DNA of 64,000 nucleotides from Thysanoteuthis rhombus (GCA_963457665.1 OY735220.1:37183194-37247193); one strand, 5' to 3'. Positions 45,561 through 59,200 are shown, counted from the first letter of the stretch. Numbers and translations: made by a program. The notes: a model not told the origin generated them from the sequence alone.

Positions 45561-46880
45561 TAATACAGATCAGGAATACAATATAGTATAAAGCAATATT
45601 AGAAGTGTAATTGGTTCATTTAATAAAGTGCTCGATATTTTAACATTAAACATCGTGGTGAGTCAGAGTAGAGCTTAGAATGTAATGAATAAAATATTTG
45701 CTATGCAGACATGTTTATGTTTTTGCTCTATTTCGGCTTCTGTTCGGCGAAAAATTCTATTTATTTTAAATCCCTATTTAGGCAGTTTTTTTTTAGGGGG
45801 ATCTGGTCTTTTTTCGAAGGTAGAGAACCTTCCGCTGATTCAACTAAATCTTTTTATTTTTATGTTCCGTCTTTAGTTGCTGGTTACTACTTGTTATGTT
45901 TTTGTTTCGTTTTTTCTGTTTTATATAGCGGAGATAATTTACTGTCTGGTAGTTATGAATAAGCGAAAGATAATGTAAACACCCTCTTCATCGGTGTATT
46001 GTTAAAACATCAGCTCTTTGTGATATGTGTTCCATCTGAAAGTATTTTATTCTTAGTTTATTCTGTTTACTAGTGTTGGGGCTCACTTTCACACGACTTA
46101 AGTAGTTAACTTGATTGTTTTGTTTGTTTTTTTTTTAATTCTATCTTTGATACGTATCTGATAATTATGAAAATATGCTAGGGTTGTTGTTAGGGCGTAA
46201 GGGGGTATGAAATAGTAATAGTCTTAATGTTATTAGTAATTTTGCTACTACTATTGTTAATATGGTAGTTAATTTTTGTATTCCTGTATGTAGGATCTTA
46301 AAGTATGTTTATTTTAAATAAAAATTTCGAGCGGTACCGACACTTAAACGCTACTTCATTATTTCTATTTATTAATTCGGCTTTTGTTTTGTTTTGTTTT
46401 GTTTTTGTTTTATTGGCAAAGGTGAGGATTTTGAATTTCTCATTCACGCATAAATAGCATTGGGTCCCAATGCTCTCCCATATGTGTGTGTTTTAATATT
46501 TACAACTTTACTGTGGGTGTGAAGCTGCTACCAGTTAGTCTCAAAGAATATATCGACAGAGATGTAAAGTTTTTACATTTTTCGTTTTTAAATGATGATA
46601 TGTGGTTGGTTTATCTTAGTTTAAAGGGTGTTTTCGATACTCCTGTACAGTATTTCACTTTAAAAGGCTTTCTAATGAATTGATATTTCAGCCTGATGAA
46701 TAATATTCGATTCAAGGCGTTTGTTTTGCAATAGGCATCTGTTTATGTTTTTACAATTGCAATCTGGTTAATTCATTCTTTCTCCAACAGTATTACAACC
46801 AATTACTTTGTTTTGTTATAAACTTATTAGAATTATCCGTAATGTCAATTTCCAGTTTCTTCTTGGTAAATAATTTGCAC
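45561..46880 (-). mobile_element. Decayed Penelope-like element, 3' part only
   Basis: Starts with the shared end ('ACAGATCAGGAATACAATAT', 'AAGTGCTCGATATTTTAAC') and carries the degenerate ribozyme-like block near 45700-45745. It then aligns with the distal part of the 41.3 kb element ('TTGTTTTATTGGCAAAGGTG', 'TTTACAATTGCAATCTGGTT' against 'TTTGTACGATTGCAGTTTAG'). The RT part is missing. The open frame at 46486-46683 is on the wrong strand and is a shadow. Confidence 0.55.
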
Positions 46881-46979
46881 TGTTGATTGCCTGCACTGCT
46901 CAAATTACTTATTAACAAACGTAACACAATAACCCACATATAAATACAGTAACAATAACTAATTTTGATAATTTATTCA

Positions 46980-47400
46980 CAGAGCGATCTCAAAGAACTA
47001 CTGTATAAACATAATCACTTTAGACAAGAGGACGTAAACCAAATCCAAGATAAGCAAACAAACCATAAGGTCACACAACAATGAGATTCCAACAAGGGGA
47101 AGTGCATCTAAGGTATCTAAGTAAAAAAAACATTCAGAAAAAGAACACGCAAAACCAGTAACCACTTACTGATAATACCATAACCCAGGCATGTTATTTA
47201 CGACCACCAGTAGGAATACACAAACTGCAAACCTAAAAAATACAATAAAACGAAAGAGAAAATTCATCCAAACTAGCAACAAACACAAAAATTTTACGAA
47301 ATTTCCCAAACAGGGATTTAAGATATACCGAATTATTTGAACAAGCCCAAACAGGACGGGGTCATAAACGTGTTTGTGGAGCGAATTTCCATTGCACTAT
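46980..47400 (+). mobile_element. Penelope-like element 3' end, opposite orientation
   Basis: 'ACCATAACCCAGGCATGTTA', 'CGACCACCAGTAGGAATACA' and 'CAAACTGCAAACC' are the same-sense counterpart of 'ACCGTACCCTCTGGCATATA', 'TAGCCACCAGCAAATGCACC' and 'CGAACTACAAATC' on the minus strand of the 41 kb copy. It ends 'GTGTTTGTGGAGCGAATTTC' and 'GCACTATATATAT', then (TA)n/(GT)n. Confidence 0.6.
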
Positions 47401-47427
47401 ATATATCTAAATATCCATATCTATACA

Positions 47428-47428
47428 T

Positions 47429-47498
<70 letters not shown>

Positions 47499-47515
47499 GT
47501 GTGGGGGGGGTGTAT
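47428..47515. repeat. (CA)n-(TA)n-(GT)n microsatellite
   Basis: Symmetrical CA, TA, GT array that can fold on itself, then ATGT steps and a G8 run. Confidence 0.95.
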
Positions 47516-49610
47516 CAGGACTATAACTTGACTGATAACAAAGATGTTCCAAATGTTTCTTTCATACGTCAATCTTTCTTGTTTTTTCCCCAATTTTATC
47601 TGTGAACTCAACTTTGCTGGTGACCATTTTATATAAGACCACCATTAACAGATGCTAATCATTCATTTTACATAGGGAAACTAAGCGATGAGATCAAAAT
47701 TGTACGTACAACTTCAACAATAACACATTTTCTATCAAATCTCCCCTGATATTCCTTTTAGTAAATTAATAATTTGTTTTTTGTAATGGCACTCTATCGT
47801 TGGCGATCGATACGGTACGACAAAATCAAGATTCATGTCATTTTGATGTCAATTAGAACTTTCTTTAGACTGATTAATTATACTATGAAGATAACTTGAT
47901 ATTGTCTGGTCAAAATATATATGTTTATAGAATCCTACCTGTGCGAAGTCATCATCATTCAAAGGAAATCACTAAACGTAAAACTTTCTATCTCTATTTG
48001 TTATACAAAAAAGAAACTAATTACTCAGGAACAAATATACCCAGCCAGGTTTGCACTTAATTACCTGTATTCCTGATTCAGCTGAAAAATTGACTTCAAA
48101 GCTCTCTGAAATGTTGATTAATCAATCACTTCGAAGATCAACTTTCAATACTGATCAACCCCGATTTTTTTTCTACCTTTTCTCATTCTACGTACTGGGC
48201 CGTCGGAACGTACTTAGTATTATGGGCAGCAAACGAAGCGGGAGGAGACTTTTGACCACGCCGCTCAGATCAGAGGAAAACACCTCTATTGTATTAAAGA
48301 GTGGACTATTTAATTGATGGATATATGATCATATTCAGATATCTTATTAAACAAAAGGTTGCTCTGGGAATTCTTGAAAATAGAGCTTCATTATCTGTCG
48401 GAAATCAATGTATTTTTTAAGCCATCTGCCAAATTTTTCTTCTATTGATCATATTGACTGAGATACGACGGATTTTTTTATATTTAATTACGGTAATTTA
48501 TTTTAGTTTCACTTTCTCCGTGCAATTCACTCAGACGAAGACACTTTGATTAAAAAATTGACAATTTAAAAATTAAAAAGGAATGACCTCACTGTACAAT
48601 GCAAAATTTGCTCTCCTTTGAATCTTTCTTCTGTGACCTATGCTTGCGCTACATTTTTTATAACTAAAATGTCTGTTCGTAAATTGTCCATAATTCTGCT
48701 TCCTACTATTTATTGCTTCAATAAGTGTGTTTCAAACATCATTCTAGCTTATATTGTCAACTATTTATTTCTTTCTGTACATGAAGCGTTATTAAGTGAC
48801 TCGTTCTGCAATGCACTGTCGTAGACTACATATATGTTTTTATGTATTTCATGGCGGAGAAAGGTCGCTGACTAACAGCATTGGCTGCTAGCAATAAAAG
48901 AAGAATCCTTGCAATCACCTTCGAGTTTGAGACTTTTCTTGAATAGTCAAGTCTCTGAAACGTCTTAACCAGAAAATAAATAGTAAATTTTGTCAATTCA
49001 AATTTAAGAGGCTCCGTGGTTGGAAGTAAAAGAGACAGCTATATCCGTCGACACCATCATAATAGATGGAACGAACCTTTCAAATTGTTTTTTTCCATGG
49101 CTGACGTCTGATTGTTTCCCAGGGGCATCTCTTGTAAAAAGACGTATCTTCAGAAATCGGGTAGATCAAATCTCCCTTCGATATAATCCTTTGCTGTATC
49201 GACAACCTGAAAGTAGATATGCCGATAATGCTCTTTCGGAGTTGACGTGAAGTGGTTCATTCCTTCTTTGCTGTCAACAATCCTTCGTCAAAGACCCCTG
49301 TTCGCGGAATAGTCTTGCATTATCTACATCTCTTTCATTTCCAAAAATCACTCCCGGAAAATATCATAAACACCATCGTTATGATCTTCCGATAGTGTCT
49401 TAAATTACATCTAGAACAATAGCATTGCTCCAAGCGACTGACACCATAGGATCAAACACGCTTCTATTGAGATTATCAGTTTGCTTAGGTGACACTATTT
49501 CCAAATGGGAACCACCATACAAAAAATCAAACGTTGGCATATTTTTATCACCGAAAAACCTTTAACTACATTCCAGTGTCAAAGAGGTTTCAATGAATCC
49601 GTCCTCTAAT
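47516..49610. other. Unassigned region
   Basis: ORFs at 48051-48317 (88 codons), 48618-48824 and 49020-49250 match nothing I recognise. 49020-49330 is less AT-rich than its flanks and could be an old element. No gene supported. Confidence 0.3.
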
Positions 49611-49800
49611 TTCATTGGTTTTGTATTATAAAACTGACTCGAGGGCTTCACCAAGAATGGTCCACCTAGTTGGTCCGAGAGCATGGAACTCTTTAGAATT
49701 TTTTGTTTGCGTTTGTACATCATCCAGCTTTATGTTCCTTTTAGGAGATTTTTTTATTAGCATGTTCGAGATGTCAGCATTTCTATCAGCCATTATCGTA
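49611..49800 (+). mobile_element. Possible LINE ORF C-terminus scrap
   Basis: The plus strand reads 'PRMVHLVGPRAWNSLEFFVC'. 'F...GP..WNSLP' is a common C-terminal motif of CR1/L2/Jockey-type LINE proteins. Only this motif supports the call. Confidence 0.35.
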
Positions 49801-49924
49801 TGAATCACAGCATTTCAGATATTTTGGGCCATTTCCAGAAGGACCCGTAGGGCTGTAATCTTAAGCATTTGATTACGCACATCTGCTGATGGCAATTCGG
49901 ATGTCTTTTATGCAATCAAAAGCT

Positions 49925-50115
49925 GATGTCCTTACCTTATGCTTATACCCATAGACTCCTCTTTGTCGCATAGATCCGCAAACACACGACGCAAGTGGAC
50001 TCGATTCTAACCCATCCACCCTTTGCTCAGTACATTTCAATTCGGTTGCCTTTGTCTCATTGTCAATTAATCTGTTCCAGGTCTGCCTTGGCCTACCAGC
50101 TCTTCTGGGGTTCTA
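49925..50115 (-). mobile_element. Possible LINE C-terminal scrap (GRP.TW motif)
   Basis: The minus strand reads 'RRAGRPRQTWNRLIDNETKA' then 'LASCVCGSMRQRGV'. This fits the basic 'GRP..TW' C-terminus of some LINE ORF2 proteins, a different type from the RTE-like tails elsewhere in the window. Confidence 0.4.
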
Positions 50116-50815
50116 ATGTGCTAGATCCATGTCCTTTTGTTATTGTTGTTTTTATTTTACTTTTTTTTTAACCCTCGTTGTAAGAAGGCTGTTAGGACAA
50201 ATGAGCCTCCTGTCAGCATACATATCAAGCTTTTCTGAATGAGAATCTTCCTGACTTGGCTTTCACTTGAGCATTCACGATGAAGAGAAGGGTTATTTCT
50301 GTGGTTCCAGTAGCAAGTAGATTTTAGTGGGGGGCTGAATTGCTAGCCTCACCCCCAACTCTCCTCCTTTCCCCGGGTTCGGAACTGGCAAGATAACGTT
50401 AAAGCATTTCAGTGTCTCAGTTTGAACCTGACTTGGCCGGAGCTGGCTCATTGTTTCCGATTCCCCAAGGCTCAATATGTGCCATTTTTATTTTTAAGAC
50501 TTCGGTGACTTGCTATATAATTTCCAACGACCAGAATTTACGTATCTTTGCTTGGAATGGAAAAATGTGTCACTCCAATGAACTTGGAATAGACGGACAA
50601 TTTTAGCCTTTCTCTTTCTAAACCAGTTTCGTCAAATGTTTTTCTTGGGACCCTGAAATGCTCCAACGAGTGGACTGCATCGGAAATTCAATGAATCCTA
50701 TGAGACATTTCAGTGGAGATGGCGCCAAAACTCCCCACTGATTCATCGCCAAGAACAGTTAAGTTCTTGTGATAGCCATCCGATGCTTAATAATTGTATG
50801 AAATAGACTTGATCA
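50116..50815. other. Unassigned sequence
   Basis: Short ORFs at 50293-50475 (minus) and 50412-50606 (plus) are unrecognised. Confidence 0.35.
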
Positions 50816-50819
50816 TTAA

Positions 50820-51790
50820 AGTGGTCTGGTTATTCACCCGATAAAAACTGCCAGGTGACCAACGTCGTTTGGCAATACGTGGTGTTTGGGCTGATCAATT
50901 TAAGCAATGGGAAGAAAGGAGTGATCAAGGGATAAATCAATTCTGTCACTTTTTGTTGGACGTTCTTCTCTTTAAAAAAGACCAAATTTAAAAACAAAAC
51001 AACAAAAACAAGTGTGAATGCTGCTGGACACAAACTAGGTGACCAATTTGTCCCTCACTGAGATTGTAAATTGAACCCAATTATAAAAAGATACTTATGG
51101 GAGATGATGGATTTTCGTTTGTCTTCTTTTAATATAGTAAGTAATGAATGTTCAATTTTTTAACCTTACAGTTCCGCTAATCTGGTTTGCACGCTCGATT
51201 CAACTAAACCCTAAAACAGATAGATCTGAAAACAACAAAAAAAGATAGAAAGGAAAGACAAATTTCCCCCTCCAGCTAGGAGTAGACCGGCCATAAAACT
51301 AGGATTAAAAGACAGAGCAGTTTCAACAATCCTAGTGATAAATTCTTGCTGATTGTAGTTGGGGTGATCGATGGATTCTTTAACGATGTAAGGTGCAAAA
51401 TGGAAAACTTTTTTTCGACTCTTATAAGAACCCCCCCTGCAAGCTGATGCAAGATGAAATTAAACCAGATAAGTAGACCTATAGTTGCCACATTTTCCTC
51501 TCTATTTTCCTCTCTATTTTTTTCATTGTTCATTCATTCAGCTGTGCTGTTTGACCATTACAATGTATACCGTACTTCCCCAGCACAAATCTTCTATCCA
51601 GTGTAACATCTACCAAAATTGTAAGCAAGGGTAAGGCTTTAATATTTCTAAATGTATGTGAAATTTGATTGGAATATTCCTCTAAACCCCAGAACACTAC
51701 ACAAACTGATGAATGAATAGTCAACCAGCCGGCCACACTCACTTAAAAACAAATGGAAACTTTGTTGATAGATTTGGCTGAAGGTTTCTT
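50820..51790 (+). mobile_element. Family A element, enlarged or interrupted copy
   Basis: The 5' end 'GTGGTCTGGTTATTCACCCG', 'ATAAAAACTGCCAGG' and 'GGGCTGATCAATTTAAG' is followed by 'CTGCTGGACACAAACTAGG' and 'GAGATTGTAAATTGAACCC'. The 3' end 'GTCAACCAGCCGGCCACACT' and 'TTTGTTGATAGATTTGG' appears near 51720-51775. The intervening 51180-51700 is not family A sequence that I can align and contains minus-strand ORFs of unknown type. Confidence 0.55.
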
Positions 51791-51998
51791 ATTAGATTTT
51801 AAATATTTAATACTTTCTTTCTCAATCAAACTTATGAACCTTCTATTTCATTCACTAGTTATTCCTTCATTTTCGACATTTTAAAGTCGCAGATACTATG
51901 ATAATCTCTTGTATTGAGCCTGTACGGTATCAGAAAGAATGTTTCCTGATCGATACAGTTTCCAGTCCTACACAATGCTGTCCTAGGAGATATCTGAA

Positions 51999-52027
51999 AG
52001 TATACACACACACGCGCACACACACAT

Positions 52028-52101
<74 letters not shown>
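51999..52101. repeat. (CA)n-(TA)n microsatellite
   Basis: About 33 CA units with CG and TG variants followed by about 18 TA units. Confidence 0.95.
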
Positions 52102-52105
<4 letters not shown>

Positions 52106-52374
52106 AACAGAAAGTAAGGGTTAAGTTTACTATATTGTTATATTGTAAATAGAACCCCAGACCCACCGAAAATTGTTGAAAACCCTTTTTACTTTGAGTA
52201 TGCATGAGAAATTTGGTTGAACTTGAGTATTATCATATTGTTAATAGAACCCCTTAAAAAATAGTCAATGTTTTCTTTCCATTGAGCCCACTAAATATCC
52301 ATATAATACCAGACCCAATGCTTAAGGACGGACACAGTGACAAACAGAGCTAGTTGTTTTATATAAACAGATTT

Positions 52375-52511
52375 CGTCTCTTAAATCTTATATTTAGAGG
52401 GATTTTGTATTAATATTTTATTGTATGCAAAATTTCATGTTTACATTTTGTATTTAGACGAGTTGTGTATCCACATTTTATGTTCGATGAAATTTGTATG
52501 TACGGTAAACA
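52375..52511. repeat. Degenerate tandem array, left part
   Basis: 'TTATATTTAGAGGGATTTTG' and 'TTTTGTATTTAGACGAGTTG' mark two units of about 65 bp, each followed by 'ATTTTATGTTCGATGAAATT'-like sequence. The same units continue after 53544. Confidence 0.45.
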
Positions 52512-53543
52512 GGGAATGGTTGCAAAAAAAGGACTGTTGCAATAAACATTATTCCTCCAATCAGAAACATGATAGAGAGATAGCACTGATACTGCACATG
52601 CGCAGTTAAACCCACCAGAGGGAAAAAAGACACCTTCAGCATCTTCTGCATTTATCGTTTTGGGGAAATGAAAGACAAATTTTTTTCATGCACCGTATGC
52701 TTGTCATACTGTCTTGAGAATATGAATGAATTAATAAAAACTTAAACTGTTTGAATCATTGGTTTGTTGACTTCTAAGTGACATGGTTAGCATGTGTCAA
52801 AACAAATGTGTCTTGCTTGCATGTGGTGTTCTGACATGACAAATAGGGTAGGGGGCTGTTGCAACAAGTTCTAGAAAAGTTCATAAGCTGTGTCATTTTA
52901 GTATGTCTGTTTTTTAAAAGTGTCAAAAGGCTTATTATCTGCGCCATTTTGGAATGTCTGAATACCTTCAAGGAAACCCAACATCGCAGTTCACATTCCT
53001 CGGAGTGTGACAAAAATCGATTTTTGAAACAGTTGAAGTTTTGTACGATAAATACATGTTCAATCAAAATATTGTAGCATTGCAAAATGTTCTATTCTTC
53101 CTTTGTAGCATGAAATATTGAGAGATTGAATAACGTCTGTAACACTTTCATATTGACCGGCTTAGGTTCAATGAATAAACAGAGAAAAAACTCCATAGAT
53201 GTTATCCGATCGAAAAATAAATAAATTCTGCATTGTTTAAGCCATTAAGTATTTTCATGATACTGTACTCTTTGAGACAAAAATAGAACTTAATTAGCTA
53301 AATTTAATGCATTTTCAACGCGTTGCAACTGTTCCTGATTAGTGCGGCAACTGCCCAAGACCTGGGGACTGTTGCATCATCTGACTTCTTCCGTTCAAAT
53401 GAATATCACGAAAGAAGTGACATATGCAATAATCTTGAAATAGTATGGGTGATTAGCAGATGGCTGTAAGTTTGATACATCCATATTTGGTTGTTCCAGC
53501 TCAAATGATCTCTGAGTAGATGCAAAAATGTTGCAACCTCCCC
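52512..53543. mobile_element. Probable 1.03-kb DNA transposon with TTGCA motifs
   Basis: The left end 'GGGAATGGTTGCAA' (52512-52525) is the approximate inverse of the right end 'TTGCAACCTCCCC' (53531-53543). The motif G(G)RCTGTTGCA recurs at 52531, 52854 and 53365, and GTTGCAAC occurs at 53322. Short ORFs inside (52774-53085 minus, 52859-53077 plus) show no transposase motif, so it is probably non-autonomous. Family unknown and no clear target-site duplication. Confidence 0.45.
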
Positions 53544-53549
53544 AGTCTT

Positions 53550-53745
53550 ACCTAGCTTTTATATTATGAGAAATCTAGTCTTTATATTTTACATCTAGCG
53601 AAATCTGAACTTACATAGATCCTGCCCTAACATTTTATATTTAGATATATTTTGTCTCCATATCTTATTTATACATTTTATAATGGAAGAAATCTCTTCA
53701 TAATGGAGAAATCTCGATTTCGCACTTTATATCATTGGGTTATTT
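53550..53745. repeat. Degenerate tandem array, right part
   Basis: 'TTTATATTTTACATCTAGCG', 'ACATTTTATATTTAGATATA' and 'CATTTTATAATGGAAGAAAT' resemble the units at 52375-52511, suggesting one array split by the element between them. Confidence 0.4.
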
Positions 53746-54198
53746 CAATCATTTGGCTTTTTAAATTGTCAGATATACAATGGCTAATTTAAGCAATATG
53801 GCTTCTCCTGCTTAACCTTAACAATGACAGTTGGGTACTTCCACTGAATTGCCTTCTTCTTACCTACATGAGTTTATACCAAAAGACCAAACTTTTGATC
53901 TGATTATAACCTTGATAACTGATGAATGTGTTGCTAAAAACTATTGTCACTAGTCACATTTTCTTTACAGAATTGAATTAAATTCAATTACAATGTTTCT
54001 TTTTCAACTTCAAATTTTTTTGTACAGTCCATTGTAATTAACGGTGGAGGCACATCTTTACATTTTCTAAATTCTTTTTTTTTCCATTACATGATGGAGT
54101 AAAATAAAATTCTTTCTTCAAAATGAATTATAGAATTTGATAAAAAAGCACCTTGATTCTTCTTTGACTTAAAACAATACTGTTTTTATTATGTGTGT
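53746..54198. other. Unassigned AT-rich sequence
   Basis: Nothing recognised. Confidence 0.4.
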
Positions 54199-54340
54199 TT
54201 GCTTTACTATTCTTCTTAAAAGTAATGTTTTTTAATATTCATCCGTGTTTAATTGCTTTACTATGCTTTTTAAAAGTAATGTTTTTTAATACTTGTTTAT
54301 GTTCAATTGCTTTGCAATGTTTTTGAAAGTGATATTGTAA
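54199..54340. repeat. 54-bp tandem repeat, 2.6 copies
   Basis: Units start with 'TTGCTTTACTAT' or 'TTGCTTTGCAAT' at 54199, 54253 and 54307, exactly 54 bp apart, and share 'AAAAGTAATGTTTTTTAATA'. Confidence 0.85.
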
Positions 54341-55677
54341 TGAAAAAAAACTTATAACCGTATCCGCATGTAAAATTAAGCAACAATAATACCATAACCA
54401 TAATTGCAAAAGTTAAAGAGAAGCCATATTGCTCAAGTTAAACGGAAGTAGCTATTTTTTATAGCTGAACGTCTGTTGAGCCCGAAATCATCCTGATTGC
54501 AATCGAGCAGTAAGTGGATTCGATTTTATCAAATGTATTGGTTACTGAACTGACTCATATCTTGGGAACTATCGAAGATAGAGTGATGCAGTTCTTACCG
54601 ATCAATAAGACATGTTTTGGAAATCCTCGTGAAATTTAGAAAACGACTTGACCAGACCGTTAGCTCTATCGATCATACTTAATGAGGATAAGTTGGATTT
54701 ATTTTTTCTCGCACAACAAGAACAATCCTCACCTTACTTAAGGAAGTGAAATCCTTGCGTTAAACCAATCAGATATATAAGAACAGCGTTTCCCTACCGT
54801 GATTTGGAATTACAACCAAGTGATTAGTAGGTGACTCATTTTGCAACTGGCCAAAATTGAAAAGTACGAATTCGTTCAAGGTATGTACAAAACGAAAGCT
54901 GCAGTCTTCATTTTTAATTGGGACAGAAGAAAGAATCGAGTTTGACCCGCATATTTAAAGATATTTATCTTCGGAAAAATGAAGATTCTTCGAGATATTC
55001 TTCATGATCCTTTAAAGACATCAAAGGTTGGGATCTATATTTGAAATCTCTGAAGCTCAACTACACTCGAAAAATAAGACCCAGCATTTGAAAGCGAATG
55101 ACTTTATTTGCATTCATATATTGATATCCATCATATAATTCGGTAATTTCCTATTTTACTTGCATGAAATACTTCGCTTAGAAGAAATGTGTTCCCTTCG
55201 ATTCCAGATACATTCAATCTATTAGACATTATCTAAAACATTTAGCGTCTCGAGGAAAAAAAACTCCGTCTTAGGGAGAGTTTTATTTACAGTGTAACCA
55301 TGATGCTTAACTGGGTACTTATTCCTTGTCATTTTTTATTTAAATTATACGACCCTATGCCAAAATGGTGCAATGATGTTGAGAAAAAAAATAAAAAGGA
55401 ACAGAATTCTTACTAAACAAAATCGGATCAATACAATTCATATAAGCCGTACGTCCATCTGCACTCACTTTGGAACGGTAGAAAGTAAGTTCCCAGCCTT
55501 AGTGGGATACAGACACCCCCCCTCGTAACTACTTCAAGAAAATCTTTTTCTAAAAAGTAACCAATTTCCGGCTGGATGAAATGTCTAATGAATTGAAAGC
55601 ACCGGAAATTGAACAAAATATTCTTTAGGACAAGTATTTTTTGTACACAAAAAATGAATCACCGGAAATTGTAAACA

Positions 55678-55679
<2 letters not shown>
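54341..55679. other. Unassigned AT-rich region
   Basis: A few short ORFs (for example 55428-55616, minus) with no recognised motif. Confidence 0.4.

Positions 55680-55734
<55 letters not shown>
55680..55734. repeat. (TA)n microsatellite
   Basis: About 27 TA units. Confidence 0.95.
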
Positions 55735-55736
<2 letters not shown>

Positions 55737-56630
55737 AAATAGATGTAATTTGAACTTCGACTGTTGCAAAAATAATAATACACATTTAAGCTGATGTCAA
55801 TTTGATTATTCTTACAATCCGTTTTTTTGTCGCCAAACATTCGAATTATGTTTTACAGAAACGCCATAGATGAAGTATGTGAGACCTGGAGTCTAGCTTG
55901 ATATTTGGGAGTCTAGGGGTCTCAACTCCTTGACAGGCCACCCGATATAACATTCAGTGCATTGATTCCTAACCTGGTGTCAGTAGTTTAAATACAAAGG
56001 TATTTCTGTAAGTCAGTAGAGAGACTTTTCAAAAGCATGGGGTTTGTGAGTTTGTCAAGTAAGGTAGAGATTTGTGGCCTAGCCTCCAATATCTAGTGCG
56101 ATTTTCTATTGTATAATGTCATCAAAATGCAAGTAAGTCAACTAACTATTCATAAAGCTCTCTGGAACCCGTCTCCGTTGATTTAGAATCATCCAACCCC
56201 TTTCCACAGATACATCCCTGTACTGGCCCAAAGAAAACGCTGGTATGTGATGTTAGCAAACATTATGATGATAAGAATTGGATAAATGGATTGAAAAAAA
56301 AAACATATATCAGATCAATATCTCAACAAAGTGAAAAATTAAAACAGCAAAAAGCAAGTAAAATCACATTATATATTTTTGTAAATAGATAACAAATCAA
56401 TACCTGCAGATAACTGGTTAACATTTTTTTTTCTTTCAAGCAAAATATGTGACTTTTCGAAAAATCTTCCAGTCATTTGTAATTTGTTACTGGCAACCCT
56501 GAAGTGGGGGTCATCGTCACTTCAATATCTTTACCCTGGGTAATTTTAAAGACATTTTTTTGTATTTATTTTTCTAAATTCCTAAAAATGTTTTGATACA
56601 TATGATTGCTACTTCGCCCACATATGTATC
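55735..56630. other. Unassigned sequence
   Basis: No gene or known repeat recognised. Confidence 0.4.
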
Positions 56631-56639
56631 ACCTGTCTG

Positions 56640-56740
56640 GCACATAATTGCTCAATGAAGCCTCCGGTGATGGTCGAACTCACCATGGCCTGCTCACTTG
56701 CTCACCATCGCTATACGGCAGATAACCTGTAGATATTTAT
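56640..56740 (-). repeat. Possible tRNA-derived SINE fragment
   Basis: On the minus strand 'GTGAGTTCGACCATCAC' is B-box-like, and 'TATAGCGATGGTGAGCAAGT' about 30 bases upstream could be an A-box remnant. The patch is markedly less AT-rich than its surroundings. Tentative. Confidence 0.3.
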
Positions 56741-57010
56741 TAAACCTATGTTAGTCCAGCACAAAGCCACAATACTGAAGCTTTGCGACGTAAAGTCGAA
56801 CAAACAACTCACCAAAATGATGTACGCCTCTAATCTAATTATTCATGCAATTGGGGAATATTGGGTTATCTATTATAAAACAAGACCTGCCTCTCAAGAC
56901 TGTTTACATACTGCCTACATACTTTCCCTGAATCATCACACGATTCATATTAAGCTGATTTATTTTGTGGTGAATGATTATTCATGCACAATATCCCTCA
57001 AAGTCAAATT
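56741..57010. other. Unassigned 90-codon ORF region
   Basis: The plus-strand ORF at 56748-57020 is not recognised. It overlaps AT-rich DNA and has no supporting context. Confidence 0.25.
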
Positions 57011-57231
57011 GTTAGGTTGACGGCTGGAGTAGAAACGAATACGCATGTGTGAAATTCGCCTTTGACGTCCGAAGGATGATAAATTATTCTCATTGAACGA
57101 TATATTCAGTGACCAGTCGGAATTTTCCGGAGCAAGACGAACTTTTCCGGTGCCAATCATCCTGAAAAGGGAGAAACTTTTTCAATCGATTCAAGCCATT
57201 TGGATTTTGAAATTCCTTTTGCGTCAAGAAA

Positions 57232-57372
57232 ATGGCAGACGATAAGAAGAACTGGCGGAAGTTGATTGATTCAAAGTCGGCCAGTGATTTATTAGACGAC
57301 GTTCTCAATGTCTGTCAAATTTATAGCTTCTCATTGAAACTAAATACTGATAATTGTAAATGTTTCAAATAG
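57232..57372 (+). CDS. Candidate host first coding exon (46 codons, unrecognised)
   Basis: ATG in good initiation context (AGAAAATGG) begins 'MADDKKNWRKLIDSKSASDL' and continues 'LDDVLNVCQIYSFS' before a TAG at 57370. The start is hydrophilic and helix-friendly with mixed codon use, unlike the Ile/Tyr/Phe-rich chance ORFs nearby. The upstream 200 bp are less AT-rich, as a 5' UTR might be. No strong splice donor is visible; 'TTGTAAATG' near 57357 is the nearest weak one. I do not recognise the protein. It could be a chance ORF. Confidence 0.25.
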   Translation: MADDKKNWRKLIDSKSASDLLDDVLNVCQIYSFSLKLNTDNCKCFK

Positions 57373-59090
<1,718 letters not shown>

Positions 59091-59094
59091 ATGG

Positions 59095-59200
59095 AATAAA
59101 CAATTGAAGGAAAATGAGGCTGTTGCAGAAATCGAACCTTCGGCCGATAAGACAGCCGCTTTGACGTAACATCGCTTTAAAGTAGCTTAACATTCCGATG
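59095..59200 (-). repeat. Possible tRNA-derived SINE fragment
   Basis: On the minus strand 'GAAGGTTCGATTTCTGC' is a near-perfect B box (GGTTCGATT), with 'ACGTCAAAGCGGCTGTCTTA' upstream. No complete cloverleaf was confirmed. Confidence 0.35.

Noticed and set aside
46486..46683. 65-codon plus-strand ORF as a gene
   Set aside because: It lies antisense within a decayed Penelope-like element whose similarity to the 41-43 kb copy runs on the other strand.
59095..59200. True tRNA gene on the minus strand
   Set aside because: A good B box is present, but no acceptor stem or complete cloverleaf could be drawn; a SINE remnant is more likely.
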